Part shown: one piece after another, positions 36,925-49,100 of the stretch
Layout: every line of letters starts with the position of its first letter
Position numbering within the stretch: the first letter of the stretch is position 1
Assembly: GCA_004154925.1 (NCBI GenBank)
Contig: QJNS01000122.1
Span: forward strand, 62,001-126,000
From: Monosporascus cannonballus
Lineage: Eukaryota > Ascomycota > Sordariomycetes > Xylariales
Length of the DNA: 64,000 nt
Reading direction: 5' to 3'
The notes under the pieces: generated by a model
What the model saw: the letters and a program-made list of their open reading frames with translations, nothing else
What the model was told of the DNA's origin: nothing
Databases searched by the model: none
Program-made: the position numbers and the translations under genes

Positions 36925-37066
36925 TATTACGACACTAGCCAAGCGGCTCTTTTAAACCGCCGTTTCGCTATATATATACAAGCGCTACGCGCTTGCTGAA
37001 TAGATTCATTTTTTCTTTTTTATGCAATAACAGAATAGTTTCCAGAACTTAAAAGACCTATAGCGC
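36925..37066 (+). repeat. Short palindrome-bearing repeat, copy 1
   Basis: It starts TATTACGACACTAGC and contains AAGCGGCTCTTTTAAACCGC, a stem-loop, followed by AAGCGCTACGCGCTT, a second palindrome. It ends around TATAGCGCTCTT. The same order of landmarks occurs at 37701-37849 and 59022-59158. The class is unknown: terminal repeat of a TRIM-like element, MITE or solo LTR are all possible. Confidence 0.6.
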
Positions 37067-37700
37067 TCTTAAAATTTTGAATAAAATTAAAAAAATATCG
37101 CTTAATCAAATATCGTTCGTATTAAAAATATTTTCAGTTTTATAATTATTTGATAAAAAATTGTTTGATACGTTGTAATTAAAATAACGTTACTTAAAGA
37201 ATAACATAAATAAATTGTATTTTAAATTTTTTAAAAAATATTGATAATTTATTAGTTAAATTATTTATATAATTAGATAACGTAATATTAATAAATAATA
37301 ATAAAAGAAGCTTAAAAAATTGTCTCTATTTATTACTATATTTTAATTAGAGCCTTGTACGATTTTGTTTATTTACTCGATATAATCAAAATATTTGAAA
37401 TCTATATTTTATACGACAAATGGAAATTCCACGACGATTAAACGAAAATATATATATTTTATAAATTTTATAAATTTAATTTTCGAAAAAGGTTTAAATG
37501 AAAATATTCCGAAAAGCTTTTTTATATACTAAAGGTTATGGTAATAAATAATTTATATTAAACGCATGGTTGCTATAAATAATGTAAATATATAAATATT
37601 GTATTTTTTGAAAAAGAAATAAAAAAATAACCAATTGGAAAAAATGAATTTCCGTAATTTTTAATATAATTATATTATTTTATTTTAAAATTACTCCTAT
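37067..37700. other. AT-rich DNA between two copies of the short repeat
   Basis: 634 bp with no reading frame and no motif. If the two flanking copies are terminal repeats, this is the interior of a TRIM-like element of about 0.9 kb; otherwise it is ordinary AT-rich filler. Confidence 0.4.
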
Positions 37701-37849
37701 CATTACACCATTAGCAAAGCGGCCTTTTAAAGCCGCTGCTTTGGTATACACACGTAAGCACGTAACGCTTACTAGACAAATTCTTTCTTTTTTCTTTGTA
37801 TAATAACAAAATATCTCCCAGAACCTAAAAGACGTATAACGCCGTAACA
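37701..37849 (+). repeat. Short palindrome-bearing repeat, copy 2
   Basis: The best-preserved copy: ATTACACCATTAGC, then AAGCGGCCTTTTAAAGCCGC (near-perfect hairpin), then CACGTAAGCACGTAACGCTT, AACAAAATATCTCCCAGAAC and CTAAAAGACGTATAACGCC, ending near GTAACA at 37849. Confidence 0.62.
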
Positions 37850-38656
37850 GTTTGTTACACCTTAAAAAAACCTGTATAGCAGTCGATATAATTTTGCTAT
37901 AAGTACTATTATACTGCGCCCTAGGTCCGCCATTATTACGTCGCCTTTTCGCTATAATATCTCTAGATTTTCCGACCTTAAAAATGGTAATATGGGTACT
38001 AATACGCTCGCTCTTAAATACGGATAAAATAATAACGTAATATTATTTCCTTAATTTAGGAACATACAGGATTCTTTTTCGAATTCTTGTGTTTAACTAC
38101 CTTTACAAAATAGTTTATTTATAAACTTATTACATTAAAACCTTTTTTCGAATAATATAAATATTTTTAAAAAGTATTTAAAGATATATTTACGTTTTTA
38201 AAGGGTGTATTAATATTAAAAATAAAAACAAACTCTAACTTTAAAAACAATTTAAGAACGTAAAACGATTAATAAGATAAATTAAATAATTGTTATATAT
38301 AAATTATAAATTTGATAATCGTTTGATTATTATTAATTATATTATAATTAAACCGAATTAGTTTCGTAAACATTTAACCGTTATAAAATAATTATTACGA
38401 TAAACGAAATAATTCGTTTTCGAAAATTCTTAATTACGAAAATATTTCATGTTTGTAAAAAGATTATTATAATAAATTACAGTTATTAAAAATATGTTAG
38501 TATTATTTGTAAATACTTTATTTAAAACGCCCTCGTAATTTGTTATTATGTAATTTTTAGTAGATTTACGATATATCTTTTTTAAAATAACAAACAGGTA
38601 TCGTTTTTACCGTTCAAAGCCGCTTATTTTTAAATGCGATAATAAATATTTAATAA
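37850..38656. other. AT-rich gene-free DNA
   Basis: No gene. A less AT-rich patch at about 37900-38030 (around GCGCCCTAGGTCCGCC) looks like part of another decayed repeat, family unknown. Confidence 0.5.
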
Positions 38657-38661
38657 TTTAC

Positions 38662-39064
38662 TGCAACCGTTAAACGGTTTAACCAATTAGTAAGTCTAAT
38701 GCGTACGGGCTTATATTGACAGAAGTATCGTAGAACTTTAAAGAAATAGAGTAATTTAATTACGTTGCGTAATATCAAAAGTGCATAATAAGTTATTGGT
38801 ATTTATAAGTGGTTGCGAATTAAAGTTATTTAAATTATCGAAATAATAAGCGTATATATTTTATTTCTGGCTCAAGGTATTTAAGTGATTTAAGTCCTTA
38901 AGCGCTTTAAGGCCTTTAAGCCCTCAGGCTGGCGTAGGGAGCTTAAGATGCTTGATATCTTAAGACCTTTAAGCCAGTTATGTGATGTTTTAGCTTAGGT
39001 CGAATTTAGCTTTTCTTGTGGCCCCGACCGTTTATAATAAAGCCAAGGCCGTTAGGTTATAATA
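38662..39064 (-). repeat. Solo LTR of a Gypsy family related to A-D
   Basis: In antisense it has the conserved family ends (TGCAACCG...GGTTTAACCAATTA at one side, CGTTAGGTTATAATA at the other) and the TATA-proximal block ATAATAAGCGTATATATTTT at about 38842-38861. Flanks TTTAC (38657-38661) and TTTGC (39065-39069) are a target duplication differing by one A/G transition. Its U3 module is different from all others: repeated TTTAAG, CTTAAG and CTTTAAGG motifs at about 38875-38985. No internal part is present, so recombination between LTRs removed it. Confidence 0.8.
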
Positions 39065-39069
39065 TTTGC

Positions 39070-41241
39070 GAGAAAAAAATACATTACTTAATATGTGTTA
39101 AAACGCTTAATATATATTATTTTTCAAATGTTTGTTTATTAATTTTATATCACCTTATATCAATAGTTTAAGGATTTCATAATAACGTTTATTTACGTAT
39201 ACGTAATAAAATTAATTATATAGTAATATAATTTATAAATACAGAAATACAATGGCAGAAATATAGTAACATAAACAATATATTTTTATTTCCAAAATTA
39301 ATTTATAATATTATTAATATATTAATTTAAATATTTAAAAGTTTTAACCTGTAAAATACAGTTTCATAACGTTCGCCGATTTTATTAAAACTTTTATACG
39401 TCTAACTAATTAAAACAAGTAATTATTAATTTTATACGTTATTGTATTGTAATATAAAGTTAACGGAGTATTTAAAACAGTGTTCGTTTAATAAATATAA
39501 CGTTCCGACCAAAACAATAGTTAAAAATAAATTAGGTCTTTTAAAGAATTTTAACAATATAACGGATCGGATTTTTCGTAAGTATATAATTGAAGGCCAA
39601 ACCGCTAATAAAACCATATCGTAATACCTACCAAACAATTCGGCGTTTGCCGAGCCAGAACATATAGAACTAAATGCGATAACGGTTAAATTTACCGGGT
39701 TTCGTAAACGTTTAACCTTAAAGAAATAATACTGGCATAAATTGAATATTTGTATATATTACAAAAAATGTTTTATATGTGCCTTACTAAATCATGGTAA
39801 TTTATAATAATTAATATAACGTTTATTATACCGTAATAATACATTAATATAATATAATAAAAGTATATTTAACTTCTAAAATAAATCGTAATTTAAAATA
39901 TTTATTAAATTACTAAAACAATAATAAATCAAATTTATATAGACGTTATATAAAGTTTAATATATGTATTTTTCTCTTCGTTTTATATGTAATTTATCGC
40001 CGGTATTGCGTTATTAATATAGTTTATAATAAATTATAAATATTTACTTATTTAATCTATTAATTATAATTTCTCAATATTTATTAATTTAAATTAATAA
40101 ATAAAACCGTAACTAATTCTATTACGGAAATCTATACGGTATAATTTCATTTAGTTTTCGTTACGAACAGTTTTATTTTTGATTAATACTTTTAAACGGT
40201 TTTAACGTTATTTACAAAGTATTTTAATTTTAAAAGCATAATTTATTAATCGATTAAACGGTAACAACAATATATACTAATAATAAAACTGTATCGGAAG
40301 TTTTCACTCTTTCGTTTTTAGTTAAATTATTTTTTACGATTTTAATTTCTTTGCCTTAGTTTCAAGTTATGTTTATAATAATATAATTAGTTTATATTAC
40401 TAAGTTTTTAACGTTTTACTATTTTAAAAATATCGTAATCAATTTTATATTCTTAATTAATTTTATTATTTTATAAATGTATTACGTAAAATTGCTAATT
40501 TTTTATAATCGTTATCCGTAAACGAAATAACGTTATTAATGTTTTTTATTATTGTGCACAATATTTTTATTTAAGATAATAACCTTAATCCGGATAATAT
40601 TTTAATTAAATGATAAATGTTTTAAAATTAAAGCCTAAAAACGTTTTAATTCTATTACTTAATCGAAAAACATATTTCAATATATTTTGATCGTGAATTA
40701 CCCATAATTATAATCGAAATTTTAAAAACGTTATTGTTTGAATATTATAATTTTATAAAAATATTCGTTTTTCTTAACGTTAATTCTTTATTACCGTATT
40801 AGCGTATATAAGTTGTATTTTTTTTTACGAAGAGTTGGTAATACAGACATCTATTAATAATTATTTTAAAAAGGAATTTCTTTATTCTAACAAACCTTTA
40901 ATAATAATTTTCATTTTGTTAATAAAAACGTCCGAAAAATAAGATATATATTTGTGTTAATTACAGTAACTTTATTATTGTTGCGGAAAAAAACCTTTGT
41001 TTTATTTTTTAATTAGAGAAATTTTATATATTTTTTACTTAATGCAAACAGTTGCGAAATCCAATATTATTACGGCTTTTAATTAGTTACGCATTATTTT
41101 TAAAAATAAAAAATCATAATATTTATAATCTGATTTAAGTTATTAAAATAGTTTGTTGCAAAATAAAAGATAATAAACGTTTTAAATTTATTTTAAAATT
41201 ATATTAATTATACTATATTCGAGTTCTTAAATATGTTATAG
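39070..41241. other. AT-rich gene-free DNA
   Basis: About 2.2 kb of strongly AT-rich DNA. A 61-codon + frame at 39442-39624 contains FNKYNVPTKTI, faintly like the helix-turn-helix of Pogo/Fot1 transposases, but this is too weak to call. A small hairpin, TCGGCGTTTGCCGA, is at about 39640-39653. Confidence 0.5.
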
Positions 41242-41521
41242 TGAAGTGGGGCGGGGTGTTACACCTATGATAAGGCTCGGCTGATTAGAAAAATCGAGTT
41301 TCGTATATATATTAAGAAGTTCTTTTCGCCATAGGTTCAACCCCTAGATACTATCAGCCACCATCACCATTTAGCATATTTTCTGTCATTTTTCAGTTAT
41401 CAAAATTCAACACCATTAATACAATCGGATTTAATTCTTCATTTTTAACAATTCCATTCCGTACCGTAACATAAAATAGTTATCCGCATTAATCAAAATT
41501 AATACTCCTTATACTAATTGA
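41242..41521 (+). repeat. Element E 5' LTR
   Basis: It starts TGAAGTGGGGCGGGGTGTTA and ends CTAATTGA. The region around 41247-41380 is only lightly mutated, while its partner at 52636 is more mutated, so RIP was uneven between the two LTRs. Confidence 0.87.
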
Positions 41522-43900
41522 TTTAGCTGCCAAGGAAAAGAAATTGGCTTTAGTTAGTTACCAAGGTAACTTTCGATATTTTCTATTAACAATTAAAAGA
41601 GGATAAGGTCTTAATTAGAAATGCGGGTAATTATAATTACGGCTATAAAGATATAACAATACATATTACGCTTTACAAAATAACGATATTACGAATAATC
41701 GATAATAACGAAGTAATTTTAAAATATTATTAATCAAAAAGGAATATTTTAGAATTAAGTGTTGACGGGATTTTATCCGGAGCCAGATTTTTAGCAAATT
41801 AATTTCGGAGAATTATATGCTTAAAAAATGCATAAGTTTAAGGATATAAATTAATTATCTATATTCTAAAGAAGCGCCATAATTTAAGATATAACGCATT
41901 CCTTGAAATTTTTTACTTAATAAAACAAAATTCGAATATTTAAAAATAAGATAATAAATATAAAATTAATTATAATTAAGAATTAATTAATTATAATTAA
42001 TCAAGATTAATTATTAAAAATCGTTTTATTAGGATTTGGAAACGAAAATACGTTATTAGAGGCATATTTACGCAGATTTGGATTAATTAATATTAAAGTA
42101 ACGTTGTTATAGTTAACAATATAGATTAAATTATTAATATAAGCAAGAAACGGAATAAGGCTGTAAAACTTATAATTTCGTTTAGGAAAAGAAAAATTCG
42201 AAAAAGGATTAATATTTCCTAATATAATTAGAAAAAATGGGACCGATTTATTAAATAATATACTTTAAAAAATTTCGCCCTAATAGGCTAATATTCCGTA
42301 TAGGCTTTGCTTGGAAATATTTTTTAAGATTCGTTAATATTAATTAGTAAGATTATTTTAGCGGTAGAATTAATAATGGAAATATTAATTATGAAATTAA
42401 AGATACTTTAATCCGATATTTACCGCTAGCAATATATTAAATAAAGAGAACGGGTTTACCTGGATAAAAGAAAAGGACGATATTTTTATTATAATTGCGA
42501 AAAGTTTAAAAAATATAAATAAAAATGCCAAACGCTTTAAATTTCCTTATGTTTACGCATACGAATAATAATTCTAAATTATTAAAATATGTTAACCCCG
42601 AGTTATTTTTTTTCCGATTAGCAAATTTTATTAGGATTTAGCCGATTTGCTAAAAGTCCGTCGAAATTATTAAAAATTACGGTATAATAAGGGTTATTAC
42701 TTGTTTCGGAATTTCTTGTTATTTAAAAAAATCAAAATTTAATATCGAATATTATTAATCATTACCGATTATTTGAACCTCAATACGAAAGTGAAGTTAA
42801 TAACGAGCCATTTTTAAGTAATCTTATTAGTTCTTTAAAGCCGGCCATAAAAGTAATTAAACAACGTATACTAAAAATATCGGAAATTATTATTAAAATA
42901 CCTAAGGGACGATAAATTTAACTTATTTAAATTTTGTTATAAGTTTTTATTAAATTTGTAATATTTATTTTTGAAAATATACCTTTAAAATCTCCTAATT
43001 AATATGGATACAGATTTTCGGTAAATATTATGAATAAGTTTACTTTTTTTGTAATATTGCCGAATATATCCGTTTTTCCAGATCTCCGTTAATCTAATAT
43101 TGCGGCTATTAACTGGCTTAAGAGAATTAGCAAGTTATATCGGAAATACAAATTTACAAAGGCAGAAATAATTAATATGTTATTTTACTAGATAAATAGC
43201 TTTTTTATGAAAAATCGAATTAAAGTTGTTTTTAAAGATATTACTATTTAGAATAAGGCGGTTAAGAACATTTTAAAAACCTTTAAGTTATAAAACTTAA
43301 AATAAGTGCGAATTATTAAAAATCGATTACAATATTAAAAAAGCGAATTTAATATAATATATTTAATCAGATTTATAAATATTATTTGGAATATATTATG
43401 AAGGTTTGCGATATCGCTAAAAAAAGTTAAATTTAAAAGTAAAATTCCGAATAAGGATAAATATATCGAAAGATTATTAAAAGGATTTTTAAATAATTAT
43501 TTCGAAAAGATTCTTAATAATTTATTTATAAAGTTCGAAAATTTGTATGTAATATCTTATAATATTATTGCAATATTAATTAAAAATTCCGTTTTTAATA
43601 AGGCTAGGTTAATCAGATATAAAAGGCGAAAATAATTATTAAATACAGTTCGTTTTAATTTTAATTAGATAAAAAAGATACGATAACAACACCTTAAGTT
43701 TATTCGATAAAGTAATTCTGGATTTAATTTTTTTTATCGGCAAAACGTAATTAAGTATCGGAATTTATTAATGCTTTGTAAAAGTTAAAGATTACCCAAA
43801 TACGATAAATTCAGAATTTTAACGATTTTAAGAAAAAATAAGAAATTACGAAATTATCCGATTATTGCAATATTACGTACCTTTAGGATAAAAACCGCCC
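41522..43900 (+). pseudogene. Element E gag relic
   Basis: Decayed coding DNA with stops in all frames. A possible zinc knuckle relic is at about 42478-42530 (YYNCEKFKKYK with a later Cys), which places gag here. No other motif is readable. Confidence 0.5.
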
Positions 43901-46500
43901 TGGACACAATATAATGGCATTAATTTATCGATTAATACAGTAAACTTTTAACCAGACGATTTTAACAAAATAAGATCTTATCGTAAATAAGGTAATTACC
44001 AAAATAATTACCGAAACCGCAAAGAACGGTTTGGTAATTCTGAAAAATGAACTTATTAGTTTTGCGGTAAATAACGATACATAATATATACGTATAAGTT
44101 ATTTTCGAATATGAAAAAAACCGGTTTAATTTCGTTCGATAATAATTAATATATAATTTTCCTTGAATTTACAGTTTATCGATTTAATTTGGATATAATA
44201 TAATTCCTGACGATATTCTAAAATTAGGAGATCGATAAAAGGATTTTTATTTGGAAAATGATTTCAAAATGGATATATAATTTACTTAATTTCTTTAATT
44301 ATTTTAAGAACAAGTTAAATTATTATAATTACCGATAGAAATTTTTTAAAGGACCAGAAAAATTTAGATCTAATATTAACCAGGATTTTACTTATTTTAG
44401 TACTCCGGACGTACTTTTCTTTACGATAATCCTAAAGCTTAACCGACCGGAACCCGTTATTAATTAAAACGGTATTATTAAGATAAATATATTTTGTTAT
44501 ATTATAAAGGACGATAAACCATTTTATAAACAAATACCTTTAATTAATTGGTTTTGGAACGACCTTATTAAAAGCAAAGGTATTTAGCACTTTAAGGAAA
44601 TCCGTACGTTAAAAGTCGATATAAATAATTAGCTACCTATATTTACCAATATTGTATTAATTAAATAACTTTGTAAAAAAAGGAAAATACCGGCAAATCC
44701 AGAAAAAAAAAATACAGTTAATAATAATACATTTATATAAAACGGACTTTTATTATTAAATACAGAAATAAAAATATACACGGACTATAACTAAAATTAC
44801 GGTAAATTAATTAATAAGTAATTAAGATAATATTAAGAAGTTAAAATTTACGAAAATACGAAAAGAAAGTTCGAAATTACTTAGTCGGAATTAATTAAAA
44901 TTTGCCCGGATTTTAATAAGGTTTTTAAGAATTTTATGGCCGTAAAAACTCTAGAAATACTAAATCGTAAGAATAAGGAAACGATTAAGATAACAAAGGT
45001 AAAAATCTCCGGCTTTATACTTATTAAACCGCGATAAACGCTTAAAATCCTAATTAGGGATATTGAATATAAGCCGGAAAAAGAAAACGAATTTAATATT
45101 TTATCCGTACAATAATATAATCCTATCGAATATATTATTCCGTTATTCCGATTTGCAATTAAAATTAATTTTGGATAAAGAAAAACTCTAATTAATAATA
45201 TTATCGATACCGCAGCCAAATTTAATATTATAGTTTTATCGTACGTTAAGAAATATAGGCTGGTAATACGACAAATATGAATGTTTTATGGGATTTAATT
45301 TTTAAGAAAAAATTAAATTTAAAGGCGTATTCGAAATTCTGATTTAATTAATTGGTCGATTACTTATTATTCTCCTTTTTGTTATTAACGACAGTTACGT
45401 AATATAACTATTAATATTGGGAGTTAATTTTATGGCAAAATCGAAAATAATATTAAATATAGATCCAAAATTAATGGAAAGAATTCTGAATTCGGTCCGA
45501 CGAAAATTATTATTCTCTTAATACCGGCAAAAAAAGTTAGACGCAGTATTTGGGCAAATAACCAACTTGAAAAAGTACAGCTGGTAAACCTATAAGCCGT
45601 TTTATTAACGTAAATAAAATTAATAGCGAAAAGATAAATAAATCCGTTACAAACCTTTATATATTTTCGATTAGGGAAACGTCCTTTAATTAAAATTATA
45701 AAACGATCCAGCAAGTTATAAGAAAGAAGTTAAATCTTAAGGATAAAATCTTGAGATAATTTAGTAATAAAAAATTAATGTATACGTTATAGATAATATT
45801 ATAGAAAACAATATATAATAATATTAAGGAGAAAAAGAAAAAAACAATTAAGATTAATATTATATATAAGCCTAAATAAAAGAAAGTGATTTTTGTTAAT
45901 AATTTATTACTCGATAAATCGATACAATTTGGGGACCCGAATTAACAGGTTAAGGAATTCGAGATAATTATGCAAATAATTAAGGAATAAGGAGGTGTCC
46001 CAAATAAACTTGGTACATCATTAACAGCATTATTTCCCAGGTTTACTTTGATATTTTACGGGATTTGATTAACCGAAAAAAGAATTAAGGCTTTATTTAA
46101 TCAGATCGGCGATAGGTTTACCCGTATAAAAAAAGCCTTTTTTAAGAAAATGTTATTTCAAAAGAAAGCTGCCTTAAAATAAGATTAACAAAAATATAAT
46201 CGAATTAAAAAGATTATGGCATTTTTTACGAAATCAAAATTATTCCTTATAAAATATAATAAGCTAAGGGCATTATAATATTAGTTAGCATAAAAGATAA
46301 GCTAATCGATATATTGCAAATATATATGAAAAGAAATATTTAAATAATCGTATGCTATATACCGGAATACCTGGTTCCTTAGAAAAAAACGGTTTGTAAT
46401 TAATTAATTTTGTAACAAAATTAAATGCCGTTACTTTACGGAATGCATTTATGCCGAAAAACTGCAACGAATTTTTCGCAAATTTCGTTATGTGTTTTTT
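43901..46500 (+). pseudogene. Element E protease and N-terminal RT relic
   Basis: This lies between the gag relic and the RT palm. Open frames on the - strand (44881-45219, 45430-45714, 46285-46467) are antisense survivors. They tend to stay open because C to T changes create stops mainly in the sense frame. The aspartic protease is expected here by synteny but was not seen directly. Confidence 0.45.
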
Positions 46501-47880
46501 ATTTTTTTTATGGATTTCTTTTGGGGTATACTTAAATTATTTTAATTCCTGCTAGCAAAAATATAATAACGTTCGTAATACTATTAGGATTGCTCTCATA
46601 CATTATTATATTTATAAGATTTACTAATTTTGTAACTTATTTTTGTCGTATAATTAGAAAAATCTTTTATAATTTAATGCCCAAAATTACGCGGTTATTC
46701 GTAAATAATATTAGTATTAAGGGATCAAAAATATAATATAATAATACTAAGATTTTCCCCGGAATTCGGTGGTTTGACTTTAAATATATTATTAATATAA
46801 ATAAAATCTTTTTTAATTACAAATTCGCCGGAGTTATAATCAGTATGCAAAAATCCCAGTGGTGTTACGAATTTGCGGTTATAATCGGATTTTTTTGTAA
46901 TGTAAATAATTATCGACCTAATATAGCTAAAATAGTAAAAATTCTAGAAATTTATTTTTGTAAAAAAGTATGGGAAATTAAAGTTTTCCTAGGATTACTG
47001 TTTATAATTAGATATTTATTATATATTATATTATTAAGGCGGGCCTTTGTACGTATTTATTCCGTAAATATAAATCTTTTATTTGAAGCCCTAATTAAAA
47101 ATATATTATAGAAACGTTTTAAAAAGATTTACGAGGACTTTACCCTTAATTATTATTAATTATAATCTCGAAATTAAAGAAATTATTATAAGGACGGATT
47201 CCTACGAGCGAAATTTCGAAAAAATGTTAAGCTAGGTAATTAATAACGTAAAACATCCGACACGTTATAAAAATAATATCTGGAAAAAAGCCGAATTAAA
47301 TTACGATATTATCAAATTAAAATATCGAATTATTTTCAAAATTTTAAGGCGATTCCGGAACTATATTTATAAAATTCAGTTTACGTTAAAAACTGACGTT
47401 AAGATATTAGTTATATAAAGTAATAATTTTATAAGCTTATTATCCGGTATTTTATTGATTCGTTAAATTATGTATATTAAGTTTTTCGACTTCGAAATTA
47501 AATATATCTTTAGCAAAAAAATACGATCGTTAATAAATTATCGAAAAACCCATCCGGGCCTTTTAGAGAATTAAATAATGAATAAGAAAAAAGGTTGATA
47601 ATTTTATTAATATCCAGTTAAATATTATTCGGCTAAATTTCATAACCGGAATAACTTAAATCAAAACCTTTTTAATTAAGACTTAATTTAAACGTTTGCA
47701 AAAATACGTAAAATTTCAAACGATATTAAAGTTCCTTAATTAATTATTGAAAATAACGATAAAAAAATAAATAATTTTTAAAATAGAAATCTTAAAATAT
47801 TTTGTCCGAAACAGTATATTATAACGTAAAGCAAAAAAGCAATATAGCAATTATAAAGTTATGAACAGCAAATAAAAATG
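46501..47880 (+). pseudogene. Element E reverse transcriptase and RNase H relic
   Basis: The RT catalytic site reads F-V-N-N at 46698-46709, where live relatives have F-[IVL]-D-D; both losses are G to A. It is followed by SIKGSK and the P-G-I-R-W-F landmark. The frame open from 46845 to 47111 shows KSQWCYEFAVIIGFFCN and RPNIAKIVKILE...KVFLGLLFIIRYLL, matching the thumb and connection of this Gypsy lineage. RNase H is expected at about 47200-47800. Confidence 0.8.
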
Positions 47881-49100
47881 CTTAATAATAATTAAATAAT
47901 ATTATAAGGATTACGATTATAAAAAACGAGATACGACATATCGACGTATAGCTGTTATATATTATTAATACAATATATATGGGCATATACGAGAAATAAT
48001 CCTTACTTACGTTCTATACCAAAAAGGTATTAATCGACGTTTCGAAAAAAGCCATGGTTTTTTAGATTTTTTAGATATCGCAGTTATTTAAGTTATTAAC
48101 GTCCAATTAATGTCAAACGATAACGGGTATAAGGCGATTATCGAAGCCCGATACGAATTATCCGGATATCTCGAAGCCAAAACCTTATATATAGTTACTT
48201 TTACGGTAATCATGAAGTTTTTAAATAAATATATTTTTTACTGATATGAAATTCTGGTTAAAATGAAAATCAATACAAATTCTGAAAATAAAAAAGAAAT
48301 TATCGAAATTTATGAAATACTTAGAATTAAACGAAAAGTTAAAGCTATATATGTTATTTAACGGCAGGGACTAATCGAGAAAAGGCATATTCCCATCGCT
48401 AAAAGATTAATAAAAGCGACGGACGGGACGGGTAAAAAATAGGTTAAGCTTTTGCCTAAAATAATATTAGCAGATAATACCATTATAAAAAGTTACGGTT
48501 TTAGCTTTCATAAATTATTGTAAGGTTAAAAAGCGCTTTTATTAAGCAAAATTATAATACCGATATAAAAAATTATAACATAAAGTTTTAATATATTAAA
48601 AGAAAATTTAATTATATAACCAATTAAGTTGTTAAAACGTAAAGCCGATAACGTTATTAAAGCAATTCAAATAATTATTACGTAACGCCGTAAAACTACT
48701 AAACTTATTAATTAAAAAACAAAAAGAAAATAAGAATTCCGCCTTTAAAAATTAATAACTTAATATTACTTTATAATCTATTATAACATATTAATATATT
48801 TAAAGTAATAAAAATAAAATACCGATAAATAAAACCGTATTTAATTAGTAATTTAATTAATTAAAATAGCTACTATTTAAAAAATTATTAAAATATTATT
48901 ATAGGGAATTTTTTTACTAACAAATTAAAGTAATTTATCAAAAATAAAAAGGGATATTTGGAGCCGCTTAATTTGCAGAAAAATAATTAAATAAAATTAT
49001 TATTTAACGAACCCGATTCATTATACGATATTACGAACGAAACGTTAAACGGCATAAATATCGAACTACTAAAAAACTAATAACTTAAAACTACAAAATC
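47881..49100 (+). pseudogene. Element E integrase relic
   Basis: The core domain is recognisable on the + strand from about 48116: DNGYKAIIEARYELSGYLEA. It continues with SENKKEIIEIYEILRIKRKV, then IEKRHIPIAKRLIKATDGTG, then KLLPKIILADNTI. This is the retroviral-type integrase of Ty3/Gypsy elements. The first catalytic Asp in EARDxLSG appears as Tyr. Several stops occur. Confidence 0.78.

Noticed and set aside
36935..36965. tRNA-like A box (TAGCCAAGCGG) and a CTTTTAA loop resembling a tRNA-Lys anticodon loop in the short repeat
   Set aside because: The A box overlaps the would-be anticodon stem, and no B box or acceptor stem can be folded, so a tRNA gene or tRNA-derived SINE is not supported.
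39442..39624. Frame with FNKYNVPTKTI, suggestive of a Pogo/Fot1 helix-turn-helix
   Set aside because: There is no DDE motif, terminal inverted repeat or TA duplication nearby, and the match is too short.
44881..46467. Three - strand frames of 60-112 codons inside element E
   Set aside because: They run antisense to pol and are hydrophobic, low-complexity products of RIPed DNA without motifs.
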